Assembly: GCA_934359755.1 (NCBI GenBank)
Contig: CAKRLV010000018.1
Location: 1 to 53,737, forward strand
DNA from: an uncultured Agathobacter sp.
Lineage (GTDB): Bacteria; Bacillota; Clostridia; Lachnospirales; Lachnospiraceae
DNA length: 53,737 nt
Direction: 5' to 3'
Part shown: piece by piece, positions 32,675-41,145 of the stretch
Layout of the letters: each line of letters opens with the position of its first letter
Position numbering within the stretch: position 1 is the first letter of the stretch
The notes under the pieces: generated by a model
Seen by the model: the letters and a program-made list of their open reading frames with translations, nothing else
What the model was told of the DNA's origin: nothing
The model's database searches: none
Position numbers and translations under genes: made by a program

Positions 32675-33313
32675 ATGGAAGCAGTAATTTTTGACATGGA
32701 CGGTGTAATCTTTGATTCTGAAAGACTGGTATATGAGGGCTGGAAGGCACTTTCCGTAAAGTATGGTTTTGACAATCTCGACGAGATATATATGAAATGT
32801 ATAGGCGTAAACAGTGCCACATGCAGACAGATATATCTGGATTTTTATGGAGAAGATTTTCCGTACGATAAATACAGACAGGAGCGTTCTGATGACTACC
32901 ATGCCAGATATAGCGGTGGGCGGCTGCCTATGAAAGCAGGAGTAGAAGAATTGCTCAAATATCTGAAGGAAACAGGCTACAAAATTGCGATAGCATCATC
33001 TACACGTAGTGCACTTGTGAAAGAGCAGATAGAAGATGCTGGATTGATGAAGTATTTTGATGTGATAGTTGGCGGTGACCAGGTAAAAAAGAGCAAGCCG
33101 GAACCTGATATATTTTTGAAGGCGGCAGAGCTGCTAGGGGTAAAGCCTGAGAATGCATATGTCATAGAAGATTCTTATAATGGAATCCGCGCGGCGAAGT
33201 CTGCACACATGCGCCCTATAATGGTGCCGGATATGGTGCAGCCTGACGAAGAAATGCAGGATAAGGCGTGGAAGATATGTGATAGTTTGAAGGATATAAT
33301 AACATTAATATAA
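32675..33313 (+). CDS. HAD-superfamily phosphatase/phosphomutase
   Basis: The gene gives 212 residues from ATG 32675 (GAGG 6 bases before); in-frame ATGs at 32663 and 32669 are alternatives. The HAD motifs are all present: FDMDGVIFDSE (motif I, nucleophile Asp), IASSTRSA (motif II), Lys in KKSKPEPDIFL (motif III) and VIEDSYNGIRAA (motif IV). The DxDGVxxDSE form and helical cap are of the beta-phosphoglucomutase / sugar-phosphatase group. Substrate not determinable. Confidence 0.87.
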   Translation: MEAVIFDMDGVIFDSERLVYEGWKALSVKYGFDNLDEIYMKCIGVNSATCRQIYLDFYGEDFPYDKYRQERSDDYHARYSGGRLPMKAGVEELLKYLKETGYKIAIASSTRSALVKEQIEDAGLMKYFDVIVGGDQVKKSKPEPDIFLKAAELLGVKPENAYVIEDSYNGIRAAKSAHMRPIMVPDMVQPDEEMQDKAWKICDSLKDIITLI

Positions 33314-33397
33314 TGATGGAGATACATTATGCGTATGTATGATGAGTGTTAAGTTTAAGAAGCAGATTATTTGTGCGAACATTAATGAGGTGATAAA

Positions 33398-33452
33398 TCG
33401 GAAATAAATCGGAAATGATTCGGAAATGATTCGGAAATGATTCGGAAATGAT
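33398..33452 (+). repeat. Tandem array of 5 x 11-bp units (TCGGAAATGAT)
   Basis: TCGGAAATAAA followed by four identical TCGGAAATGAT units. It abuts the decayed AAA-ATPase gene and is rich in stop codons, breaking the reading frame just where the protein similarity starts. Confidence 0.9.
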
Positions 33453-34437
33453 ATTGATAGTGTTTCCGAATATGAAACTCCAATTCAGCAAGGCTATTCC
33501 AGAGGGTTTTATAATGATGTAATTTCATTTATGAGAAATTTTATGTCAGGTGGATTGAAAGATAATCCTTCTCTTGCTTTTGGGGTACTTACAGGTATTT
33601 TGCGCGTTTCAAAGGAGAATCTTTTTAGTGGGTTGAATAATCCGATTGTAAATTCAGTACTTGATGAAAAATATAGTAATTATTTTGGATTTACAGTTGA
33701 AGAAATTGAAGAAATGGCAGCTTACTATGGACACAGCGAAAAGATAGATGAGTTGCGGGAATGGTATGATGGTTACCGTTTTGGAAATACGGAAATTTAT
33801 AATCCGTGGTCAGTTGCGAACTACTTCTATAATAATTGTCAGGCAAGACCATATTGGACGAACAGCAGTGACAATGAAATCATAAGAGAAATAATGGCAT
33901 CGTTGACATCTGATATTGCAGAAAATTTATTCTCACTGATGCAGGGACAAACGGTTCAGGCATCGTTGAATATGGATGTAATATATCCTGGAATCACAGA
34001 TGGAACAGATACAATTTTTAGTTTTCTTTTGATAGCGGGATATCTAAAACCAGTAAGTAACCCTGTTGAAACAGAGTTCGGTACTTTTATGGAGCTTGCT
34101 CTTCCAAATAAAGAAATTCAACGAGTTTACAATACCGAAATTCTTACATGGCTAAGGCAGGCTGTGGATGGTAATGTGATGGCGGGGCTTGAAAAAGCCC
34201 TCTATATGAATATTTGATCTTGTGTTAGAGCCAAAGCTTCGCACTCTTCCCGGAATAATTATGGAATTTAAGGCTGTAAAAGAAAAAGAACAGTTACCTG
34301 CCAGTGCAGATGAGGCATTAAAGCAAATCAATACAAAGAATTATGATACGGATTTAAAAGACAGAGGGATTCGCGATATTGTAAAATATGGAATCGCTTT
34401 TTGTGGAAAGAAAGTAGAAATTGCCGTAGATATGTAG
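33450..34437 (+). pseudogene. AAA-ATPase_like/DUF1703 protein, broken
   Basis: Two open parts belong to one gene: 33450-34217 (frame open from the last repeat unit, with GYSRGFYNDVISFMRNFMSG ... LREWYDGYRFGNTEIYNPWS, the family's central region) and 34222-34437 (GIIMEFKAVKEKEQLPASA ... YGIAFCGKKVEIAV, the C-terminal PD-(D/E)XK nuclease part). The N-terminal P-loop ATPase half (about 200 residues with Walker motifs) is missing, and the middle between the parts is also deleted. Intact members have 500-570 residues and are abundant in Lachnospiraceae. It is not functional here. Confidence 0.85.
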
Positions 34438-34569
34438 AGAATGGAGCAGTCATAAGTATGGCTGCTTTATTTTTTACAACAGACAGTTGATTTTCATATC
34501 GATTAGATGTATTATTGAATGCAATAGGAAGTAGTAATGAATACTATATAGAGAGTGAGGGTGATATTT

Positions 34570-35217
34570 ATGGAAATTAGACTTAGAGATCCAGCAAGTG
34601 CACTTACACATTTTATTGCATTTTTTGTTACAGCAGGAGGCATTGTGCCATTGCTAATGAAGGCAAGTTCATACGGAGCGAAGTACTTTGTGTCCATGTT
34701 GATATTTGGACTTACGATGATGTTACTTTATCTTGCAAGTGCCACATACCATTCTGTCATATTATCAGCACCAAAGATTAAGATTTTTAGGAAATTAGAT
34801 CATTCAGCAATTTTTGTTTTCATAGCGGGTTCGTACACACCAATATGTCTGTTAGTGCTAGAACCTAAGCTTGGAATACCAATGCTTATAGCAATCTGGT
34901 CAATCACAGTAATAGGGATACTGATTAAGTTTTTATGGATTACATGCCCGAAGTGGTTTTCATCAGTGATTTATATTGCGATGGGATGGCTGTGCGTATT
35001 CTGCATGAAGCCACTAGTAAATGACATAACACCTAAAGCATTTTTCTGGCTGCTCAGTGGTGGAATAATTTATACAATAGGTGGAATCATATATGCACTC
35101 AAGCTTCCAGTATTTAATGCAAAGCATAAATTCTTTGGAACACATGAGATATTCCATGTATTCGTAATGCTTGGAAGCGTATGCCATTATATATTGATGT
35201 ATCAGTATATATTATAA
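34570..35217 (+). CDS. Hemolysin III / PAQR-like membrane protein
   Basis: The 215-residue seven-helix membrane protein starts at ATG 34570 with GAGGGTG upstream. Conserved family features are SATYHS, LDHSAIFVFIAGSYTPICL and THEIFHVFVMLGSVCHY, whose His residues form the metal site of PAQR/HlyIII proteins. Despite the name, haemolysis is not established for most members; a lipid-hydrolase or membrane-stress role is likelier. Monocistronic, with a terminator after it. Confidence 0.92.
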   Translation: MEIRLRDPASALTHFIAFFVTAGGIVPLLMKASSYGAKYFVSMLIFGLTMMLLYLASATYHSVILSAPKIKIFRKLDHSAIFVFIAGSYTPICLLVLEPKLGIPMLIAIWSITVIGILIKFLWITCPKWFSSVIYIAMGWLCVFCMKPLVNDITPKAFFWLLSGGIIYTIGGIIYALKLPVFNAKHKFFGTHEIFHVFVMLGSVCHYILMYQYIL

Positions 35218-35244
35218 TTGAGTGACTATTTAATACCTGAAATA

Positions 35245-35292
35245 AAAAAGAAAGTTGAGTCGTGCCTGCATGAATATGACTTTCTTTTTTTG
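35245..35292 (+). terminator. Bidirectional-type terminator
   Basis: AAAAGAAAGT pairs with ACTTTCTTTT, with GTC/GAC continuing inwards. The stem is flanked by an A-run and a T-run, so it can act on both strands. Confidence 0.7.
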
Positions 35293-35375
35293 TACGAATC
35301 ACGTACTGCCACAACAAGAAAAAAGAAAGTTGTTAACAATAGACGCGGTTATGTAATTTGTGATATTATGTATTC

Positions 35376-35861
35376 ATGAGTTATTTAATAAGAGAAGCCG
35401 ATCAACACGACAAAGAACAGATATTAAAATTATACAAAAAGCAGCTTGGCAGAGAATTCTGTCCATGGGATGAGCATTATCCGACCATGCATGAGATTGA
35501 TTTTGATTTATCACGCAGTTCTCTTTTTATCATGATTGATGGAGAACGGATAATCGCGGCAGCATCTATTGATGATGACGAGCAGGTGGAAGCACTCGAA
35601 TGCTGGCATGCTGATTTAAAGCCTGGTGCGGAGATGTCAAGGCTTGCAGTAGACCCGGACTATCAGAATCAGGGGCTTGCCAGAAAGATGCTGCTATATG
35701 GAATGGATGAGATGCAAAAGCGAGGATATAAGAGTATTCATTTTATGGTAAATAAGCATAATAAAAAGGCACTTAATTCCTACAGGCATCTTGATTTTGA
35801 TGTTGTGGGAGAGTGCTTTATGTATGAACAGCCATTTTTGTGCTGTGAGAAGGCTTTATAA
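35376..35861 (+). CDS. GNAT-family N-acetyltransferase
   Basis: The 161-residue protein has the acetyl-CoA site as SRLAVDPDYQNQGLARKMLL (motif A; the variable R/Q-x-x-G-x-G/A is QNQGLA) and a C-terminal NKHNKKALNSYRHLDFDVVG (motif B). It transfers an acetyl group to an unknown amine. It is followed 24 bases later by the DUF1858 gene, likely in one operon. Confidence 0.85.
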   Translation: MSYLIREADQHDKEQILKLYKKQLGREFCPWDEHYPTMHEIDFDLSRSSLFIMIDGERIIAAASIDDDEQVEALECWHADLKPGAEMSRLAVDPDYQNQGLARKMLLYGMDEMQKRGYKSIHFMVNKHNKKALNSYRHLDFDVVGECFMYEQPFLCCEKAL

Positions 35862-35885
35862 TTAAGAAGAATAGAGGTAGAGAAC

Positions 35886-36089
35886 ATGTTTAGAATAACA
35901 AAAGATCTTACAATAGGAGAATTACTAGATACAGCGCCAGATCTTGCTGGTGTATTAAATGGAATTGGAATGCACTGCACAGGATGTCCATCCGCAAGGG
36001 CAGAGACACTTGAGCAGGCAGCAGCAGTTCATGGAATAGATGTGGATGATCTCGTTGAAGATTTAAAGGGATTCATGGAGATGATGTAA
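35886..36089 (+). CDS. DUF1858 protein with CxxC motif
   Basis: This is a 67-residue protein of the DUF1858/TIGR03980 type. ITKDLTIGELLDTAPDLAGV and GMHCTGCPSARAETLEQAAA are the family's hallmark; the CTGC pair suggests a redox or metal site, and the fold often accompanies hybrid-cluster or disulfide-reductase systems. Strong ribosome site (AGAGGTAGAG). The partner is not in the neighbourhood. Confidence 0.92.
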   Translation: MFRITKDLTIGELLDTAPDLAGVLNGIGMHCTGCPSARAETLEQAAAVHGIDVDDLVEDLKGFMEMM

Positions 36090-36168
36090 TTTAGAAAGGC
36101 ACTCCGTCCATTACTCATAAAGGCAGATTTATTTATAAAAATAAAGTGATTAAATCACAGGTGGAAAG

Positions 36169-36813
36169 ATGATAGAAAAAGACAAAATACATACTATACT
36201 TGATGAAAAGTTCATAAAGGTATACGACTTAGAATACGAGGAGGGCAGACATTATCTTAATGCATCAAGACGTCCGCTGGACGACCTTGTAGCAGCCAAG
36301 GATGATGGCGCGGTTAAGACCATGCTGCCAGATGCGGTCAGTTGTTTTGTCATTATTAGGACACCTGGGGATGAGCCTGGACTTCTACTGAATTATGAAT
36401 ACAGATATCCGGCAGGACAATTCCTGCTTAGTGTTCCGGCGGGATTGATTGATCCTAAGGATAAGGAAGAGGATGAGCCTCTTATCGCTACAGCTGCTAG
36501 AGAGATAAAAGAAGAGACAGGACTGCAGATAAAGCAGACGGATGATATTCATGTGGTTAATCCGTTTGTCTATAGTACACCGGGAATGACCGACGAAAGC
36601 AATGCACTTGTATGTGCTGTGATAGATGTGGATAATTTATCGCAGTTGAACCAGGATGGTGCAGAAGGCTCGGAGTGCTTTGATGGATTTGAACTTGTTA
36701 CAAAGGAAAAAGCAAGGGAAATTTTAAAAGCCGGTCGTGATAAGGCTGATAATTTTTATTCAGTTTTTACATGGGCTGCGCTTATGTATTTTGTGTCAGA
36801 TTTGTGGAAGTGA
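36169..36813 (+). CDS. Nudix hydrolase, ADP-ribose pyrophosphatase-like
   Basis: The 214-residue protein carries the Nudix box core AAREIKEETGLQ (109-120; REUxEExGU), preceded by PAGLIDPKDKEEDEP, in which the first Gly-Glu part is stretched. The long N-terminal beta domain with LLNYEYRYPAGQFLLSVPAG resembles ADP-ribose pyrophosphatases (NudF). It hydrolyses nucleoside-diphosphate-linked molecules. Single gene, perfect terminator after it. Confidence 0.9.
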   Translation: MIEKDKIHTILDEKFIKVYDLEYEEGRHYLNASRRPLDDLVAAKDDGAVKTMLPDAVSCFVIIRTPGDEPGLLLNYEYRYPAGQFLLSVPAGLIDPKDKEEDEPLIATAAREIKEETGLQIKQTDDIHVVNPFVYSTPGMTDESNALVCAVIDVDNLSQLNQDGAEGSECFDGFELVTKEKAREILKAGRDKADNFYSVFTWAALMYFVSDLWK

Positions 36814-36841
36814 TAATATTTAATAATAGTATTTAATGAAA

Positions 36842-36869
36842 TGAGGGGCAAAAGGTATTTTGCCCCTCA
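36842..36869 (+). terminator. Terminator between Nudix and DUF6120-like genes
   Basis: TGAGGGGCAAAA and TTTTGCCCCTCA form a perfect 12-bp stem with a GGTA loop. It stands between convergent genes and may serve both. Confidence 0.9.
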
Positions 36870-36876
36870 TTTATGA

Positions 36877-37254
36877 TTAATCAGTAATTGTGGTCTCTAT
36901 ACTGTAAGGCTGGTTAGATTCAAATATCTTATACGTATTATAAAGATTTATTTCCCAGCAAACGGAGGCAACCAGCATGATAATCATTATAATGAAAATC
37001 GCCATTTTTATGAAATGCGCCATACGTATCTTTTTAATTATTTGATCTGTATCCATGATTGAAAAATAATTGTTGACTACTTCAGCAGGAGTTCCGTATT
37101 TAGTGTATAAAATATCAATGGATTCTATACTTTCTTCGTTACAATAGTCTTCTAGATCAGAAGCCAGAGAAGCAATATATTTTTTTTCACTCTTACCCAT
37201 TATAGGAAATATTGTTTTGATATCTGATATGTATTGTTTGCAATATTTATTCAT
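36877..37254 (-). CDS. HAAS/DUF6120-like membrane protein
   Basis: The 125-residue protein has an N-terminal cytoplasmic part of about 75 residues with a SEKKYIASLASDLEDYCNEE and LYTKYGTPAEVVNNYF pattern, as in HAAS-domain (DUF1700) proteins that bind PadR regulators, followed by one membrane helix (about 82-104) and an outer tail ending NQPYSIETTITD. It overlaps the PadR gene by 8 bases. The pair is a usual PadR/HAAS unit sensing the envelope. The outer tail resembles the mature N-terminus of the neighbouring secreted protein (PYYIETTIED). A frameshifted copy of its end occurs at 42596. Confidence 0.75.
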   Translation of the reverse strand: MNKYCKQYISDIKTIFPIMGKSEKKYIASLASDLEDYCNEESIESIDILYTKYGTPAEVVNNYFSIMDTDQIIKKIRMAHFIKMAIFIIMIIMLVASVCWEINLYNTYKIFESNQPYSIETTITD

Positions 37255-37606
37255 CTATATTGCCCCCTTCTTTTGCCAAAGTATCAAATATGAGAGAGAC
37301 ACCGGCTGTCATATTTTTGTATGTGGATAAAAGCTGGCTTAGATATTCTTCTCCCGCAGGTTCTATATGATAATAAACTCGGGTTCTTTTTCTTCCTACA
37401 AGTTTTGAATATTCACTAATCATATTGGACTCTTCCAACTTATAGGTGACAGCATAAATTGTATTATGAGATATTGGCAAAAGCTTGTTCGACGTACTGT
37501 TGATGTAATTGCTAATATCATATACGTAGCTGTCCCCTTTTTCTTTTAATATATATAGAACCAGCAAATCTGTTATTCCTGTAATAAGACTGTTTTTATA
37601 TGCCAT
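37247..37606 (-). CDS. PadR-family transcriptional regulator
   Basis: The product is about 119 residues, starting at the minus-strand ATG preceded by AGGAGG (coordinate accurate to about one base). The winged helix runs SLITGITDLLVLYILKEKGD, then LLPISHNTIYAVTYKLEESN, then RTRVYYHIEPAGEEYL, as in PadR proteins. It likely represses the divergent secreted/ABC export operon and its own unit. It is coupled with the HAAS-like gene after it. Confidence 0.88.
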   Translation of the reverse strand: MAYKNSLITGITDLLVLYILKEKGDSYVYDISNYINSTSNKLLPISHNTIYAVTYKLEESNMISEYSKLVGRKRTRVYYHIEPAGEEYLSQLLSTYKNMTAGVSLIFDTLAKEGGNIDE

Positions 37607-37705
37607 GAAATTATCCTCCTGGGACATTATATCAACACATATTTTAGATTTCAATAATACAAAGCAAAAAGGATAATATGAATAGAGCACATACGAGGAT
37701 GTATG

Positions 37706-38176
37706 CTATGATACAGCACCATTTTTACTACATTTAATAGTTACCGATTGTAAATAGTCTTTACTAATTTTTCCATTAGAATATGCAGCTATAGCAGTTG
37801 CAGTAGCAGAGTTCTCATATTTGCTAGATGAAACAGACTTAATTGCATAATTTGTACAATATGATGTTGCATTATGTGAGTAGCTTATGCATTTAGATGT
37901 TGAACCATTGTAACTGAAAGTTGCGGTAATAGAAACGGACCAAAGTACTGAACCACTTTCGTTTTTTATTTTAGTTGTTTTGGTCTTGGTAACAGTTTTA
38001 GTTGTTGAAAATGTTGCCACATTGTGTAGAGACGATACAGAAGAATCTTCTATAGTAGTTTCGATATAATATGGAAGATTGTGTTTATTAGTATGTGAGA
38101 TGGAATTTGCATAAACTGGTAGTGTTGAAAAAATCAACGAAACTATAGATACGATTGTAAATAAATATTTTTTCAT
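37706..38176 (-). CDS. Small secreted Ser/Thr-rich protein
   Basis: The 156-residue protein has a Sec signal (KYLFTIVSIVSLIFSTLPVY, cleavage after YAN), then PYYIETTIED near the mature N-terminus and a beta-rich domain: TKTKTTKIKNESGSVLWSVS, ITATFSYNGSTSKCISYSHN, and a final VTIKCSKNGAVS. This TFSYNGSTSKC ... CSKNG pattern occurs in a family of small secreted proteins of gut Firmicutes with no known function. Four cysteines may pair. It lies directly before the PadR gene on the same strand and diverges from 38547. Confidence 0.7.
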   Translation of the reverse strand: MKKYLFTIVSIVSLIFSTLPVYANSISHTNKHNLPYYIETTIEDSSVSSLHNVATFSTTKTVTKTKTTKIKNESGSVLWSVSITATFSYNGSTSKCISYSHNATSYCTNYAIKSVSSSKYENSATATAIAAYSNGKISKDYLQSVTIKCSKNGAVS

Positions 38177-38308
38177 TTGTTAGACTCCTTTTTGTAATTT
38201 ATTAAGAGAATTATGTTTATAAACATGTTTTGCTTCTAAACACATATTATGTAAAAGAATTGTATAACATAATATAAATAAAATCAATATTTGAAACTAC
38301 AAAATATA

Positions 38309-38369
38309 TTGACAACAAATGCATGCACTGATAATATATATTTGTAAACGTTGTCGACGATGTTGTTTA
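38309..38369 (+). promoter_or_regulatory. Promoter and possible operator of the secreted/ABC operon
   Basis: TTGACA (38309-38314), 17-base spacer, TAATAT (38332-38337). Just after it lies a near-palindrome around GTCGAC with TAAAC at 38345 and GTTTA at 38365, a candidate site for the PadR protein. The 370-base intergene contains no gene. Confidence 0.45.
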
Positions 38370-38516
38370 AATGATAATATTATATAATTTAAAAGGGGGA
38401 TGATAAGTTGGAAACAACTGATAATTAATATAAAGTTGGAGAAAGAGTACAGGATTAAATAGCAACGGAATGAAGTTACTATTTGATTATGTTATGAAAA
38501 TTAAATAGGAACAAGA

Positions 38517-38537
38517 AACAAATTTTGACCAAAGAAA
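38517..38537 (+). repeat. Leader repeat, copy 1
   Basis: A 21-base stretch containing TTTTGACCAAAGAAA, just before the ribosome site of 38547, found again with one change at 42990-43010. The copy is in front of a different gene there. Confidence 0.85.
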
Positions 38538-38546
38538 GGAATAGGT

Positions 38547-38999
38547 ATGAAAAGAAGAACTAACAAAGTTGTAATAGGATTAATGGCAGCAACGATGATA
38601 TTGGGGAGTGTGTCAACTACAGTAACATGTATGGCAAATAATTATACAGACACAGCGTATGATTTTTACTGTAATGGTGATGGATCAGATTGGGCTACAA
38701 AGGCAAGAAATAAGATGGATAATTCAGATTCTTATATTAGAAGTACATCCGGAGTACATTTAAGCTATCAGGCGAAAGGCAAAAAAGGACTGGCTTCAGG
38801 TCAATGGGGAGATCCGTTCGTCTGTGATTATTTCACTTCTGTACGAATTATTGAACCGAATAAAAGAGTTTATTTTTCAAATAAATGCCGTAATTATGGC
38901 ATTAGCACAACATATTTGACATTGGCATCATCTGATCACAAAGCAAGGCCTTATAAGGGCGTTTGGAGTCCTGATAATTGTAGTGGATATGGCTTGTAA
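38547..38999 (+). CDS. Small secreted protein (DUF2712-like, bacteriocin-like)
   Basis: This 150-residue protein has a signal peptide (KVVIGLMAATMILGSVSTTV, cleavage near CMA-NN). The mature part is about 120 residues, rich in Tyr, Ser, Lys and with Cys residues (YDFYCNGDGSDWATKARNKM; VCDYFTSVRIIEPNKRVYFS; GVWSPDNCSGYGL). The size and pattern resemble DUF2712-type and lactococcin-972-like secreted proteins, which are often encoded next to ABC immunity/export genes as here. The family assignment is weak. It heads the operon 38547-42590. Confidence 0.65.
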   Translation: MKRRTNKVVIGLMAATMILGSVSTTVTCMANNYTDTAYDFYCNGDGSDWATKARNKMDNSDSYIRSTSGVHLSYQAKGKKGLASGQWGDPFVCDYFTSVRIIEPNKRVYFSNKCRNYGISTTYLTLASSDHKARPYKGVWSPDNCSGYGL

Positions 39000-39062
39000 A
39001 ATTATAGATTAGAAATATATGTAAGATGGCTGTTATAAGCCATCTTACATTATGGGGAAATT

Positions 39063-39800
39063 ATGAAAAATAGAATAATCAAATGTACAATTATAGTCTT
39101 TACGACTTTAATGCTGGGTATTGTCTTGATATCGAATACAAATTTGATTATCTCAAAACTTAAAAGAAATGACAGAAATACTTCGAATAGCCCACAGTCA
39201 GTTGTTGAAGATAATAGTGAACAAATTTCACAGTCAGTACCGAATAAAAATAAAGATAGAGAGTCAGACAGAAAGTTAGAGGACAATTCGGATGAGAAAA
39301 TATATGATGGAATTTCGAAGTCATTTATGAACATGGAAGGTGTTGAATTCATGGATGTAAATGAGACGTTTGAGTTTGAGGGGATGAGATATTGTTTTGG
39401 AACTCCTGTGAAATATGAGTATTTTCAAAATGACTGGGATTTTGATGAAAAAGGAGATTACAATGATTGTAAAAATGGATATATAGAAGTACCGCTTCAG
39501 ATAGAGGTATCAGATGATTCCATTACATATCTTAATGGGATAGGAATGTATGCTTTTGATGAAAAGTTTAATTATATATGTGGATATGAGACATATACGT
39601 CAGACATACATAAAAGTAAGGAGAATTCATACTTTGAATGTCATATAAAAAAAGGAGATACACTGTCAGCAAAACTTGTTTATGCAGACAGCGAAGCGGT
39701 TTATGACAAAGCAAAGTATATTGTGCTGCTCATTGATAATCATGGTGGAAATACAGGAAAGAGTGAAGATTATAAATTTATAAAGATAAAGGGATTTTAG
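39063..39800 (+). CDS. Membrane-anchored extracytoplasmic protein
   Basis: The 245-residue protein has one N-terminal membrane helix (about 8-28), a polar Asn/Ser/Asp-rich linker to about residue 85, and a beta-rich outer domain (FEFEGMRYCFGTPVKYEYFQ; GYIEVPLQIEVSDDSITYL; YAFDEKFNYICGYETY) resembling DUF4352-type Ig-like domains. It is the second gene of the operon and adjoins the first permease by one base. Role unknown; perhaps a partner or immunity/chaperone factor for the secreted protein. Confidence 0.6.
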   Translation: MKNRIIKCTIIVFTTLMLGIVLISNTNLIISKLKRNDRNTSNSPQSVVEDNSEQISQSVPNKNKDRESDRKLEDNSDEKIYDGISKSFMNMEGVEFMDVNETFEFEGMRYCFGTPVKYEYFQNDWDFDEKGDYNDCKNGYIEVPLQIEVSDDSITYLNGIGMYAFDEKFNYICGYETYTSDIHKSKENSYFECHIKKGDTLSAKLVYADSEAVYDKAKYIVLLIDNHGGNTGKSEDYKFIKIKGF

Positions 39801-39801
39801 T

Positions 39802-40593
39802 ATGTTCAGACAGGAATTAAGAAGAGATGTAATAAATAGAAACATGTTTTTGGGGCTGGTGGTTGGATTCATATTTGTTATTTCGTATTATATGCAGTAT
39901 GTAATGCCAATAAAGACAGGAGAGACAGATGAGTGGTATTGCATAAATAGCGCATATAACTATTGGCTTGGTGCAGGATGCACCCCAATGCAGAGCTATG
40001 TGTTCTTTAATATTCTGCCAATACTTGCTGTACTGCCGGCAGGATTGAGTTTACATGAGGATTATAAGAACGGCTATTACCGCCAGTTGCTGATAAGGGG
40101 ACTAAAGAGGAAGTATTACATATCTAAAATTGCATCAGTATTCATATCGGGAGGAACGGTTGTTATCGTTCCACTATTGGTAAGTTTTTATCTGACAGCA
40201 ATGAAACTGCCGCTTGCATTACCGGAGAATATTAGCTTTCCGATTAATAGGGAATCAGTAATGTTTGATTGGTATTATGAACATCCAATGCTTTTTTTTG
40301 TGTCATTCATAGTGATAGATTTTATGGCAGCTGGAGCAGTGGCAGTGCTTGGTATGTTTATTACCTTTTTCGTGGATTATAAATTTGTTATACTGATTTT
40401 CCCATTTACGGTGTACTATTTTGTATCATGTCTGGACAGGATATTTGGAAATCATGATTATTCACCGAATTACTTTCTGATTGCGGGATTTCCGGATAAG
40501 TACTGGTGGGAATATATTATTTATTTTGCAGTTTCAGTACTGGTGGTTATTTTTACATATATTAAAGGAATGAAGTATGGAAAAGAATGTTAA
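39802..40593 (+). CDS. ABC-2-type permease, module 1
   Basis: The 263-residue integral membrane protein has six expected helices (NMFLGLVVGFIFVISYYMQY at the start; KYYISKIASVFISGGTVVIV). The DYKNGYYRQLLIRGLKRKYY loop after the second helix is typical of ABC-2 permeases in bacteriocin-immunity-like systems. It overlaps the next gene by 17 bases. It likely pairs with the permease at 41146 and the ATPase at 41964. Confidence 0.75.
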   Translation: MFRQELRRDVINRNMFLGLVVGFIFVISYYMQYVMPIKTGETDEWYCINSAYNYWLGAGCTPMQSYVFFNILPILAVLPAGLSLHEDYKNGYYRQLLIRGLKRKYYISKIASVFISGGTVVIVPLLVSFYLTAMKLPLALPENISFPINRESVMFDWYYEHPMLFFVSFIVIDFMAAGAVAVLGMFITFFVDYKFVILIFPFTVYYFVSCLDRIFGNHDYSPNYFLIAGFPDKYWWEYIIYFAVSVLVVIFTYIKGMKYGKEC

Positions 40594-41131
40594 AAGGGTG
40601 ACATGGGTCGTCGTTATAGTGGTTATTATAATGAGTGCTTTCAGGATATATAGAATTAATAGTGAATATCCGATAAGGCAGGAGAAATATATAGATTTTA
40701 ATACAAGGGAAAGACTTGATGGAGATATTTACATGACAGTAAAGGATGTAAATATTTTGTCATATGAAGAAGCAAAAGAAAAATATGAAAAGTGTGGAAT
40801 TGATCCTGCTGGTATGTTGAGTAATATCAATGTCACGGTTGAACTTGAGAATGATTCTTCAAAAGAAGTTGAGTATGAATTATATGAGTTGTATATTGAG
40901 ACACAACATAATAAGGACAACGGCATGGATATGGAGATGTTTTTTGAACTTAACGACTGCGATATGATAGTTAAGATTCCGGCAAATGGAAAAGTTATGG
41001 CAATTTTACCATATACGATTACGGAAAATATGCTAAATTCGTATGAAGCAAAGAAAATTGATGGAAGAGGATTGTATCTTGTCATGAAGAGATATCCTGT
41101 AAAAGAGTTCTGGAAATTATATGAGGAATAG
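40577..41131 (+). CDS. Membrane-anchored protein, DUF5028-like
   Basis: The 184-residue protein has one N-terminal membrane helix (WVVVIVVIIMSAFRIYRI) and an outer beta-rich domain (DGDIYMTVKDVNILSYEEAK; GMLSNINVTVELENDSSKEV; ELYELYIETQ). This anchor plus Ig-like layout is found in DUF5028-type proteins that accompany ABC-2 permeases in Firmicutes. It starts within the preceding permease gene. Function unknown, probably assisting the exporter. Confidence 0.6.
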   Translation: MEKNVKRVTWVVVIVVIIMSAFRIYRINSEYPIRQEKYIDFNTRERLDGDIYMTVKDVNILSYEEAKEKYEKCGIDPAGMLSNINVTVELENDSSKEVEYELYELYIETQHNKDNGMDMEMFFELNDCDMIVKIPANGKVMAILPYTITENMLNSYEAKKIDGRGLYLVMKRYPVKEFWKLYEE

Positions 41132-41145
41132 GAGAAAAGAAGTCT

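Noticed and set aside
38547..38999. Firm call as lactococcin 972 bacteriocin
   Set aside because: Size and gene context fit, but the typical Trp/Gly/Tyr pattern of that family is not clearly present.
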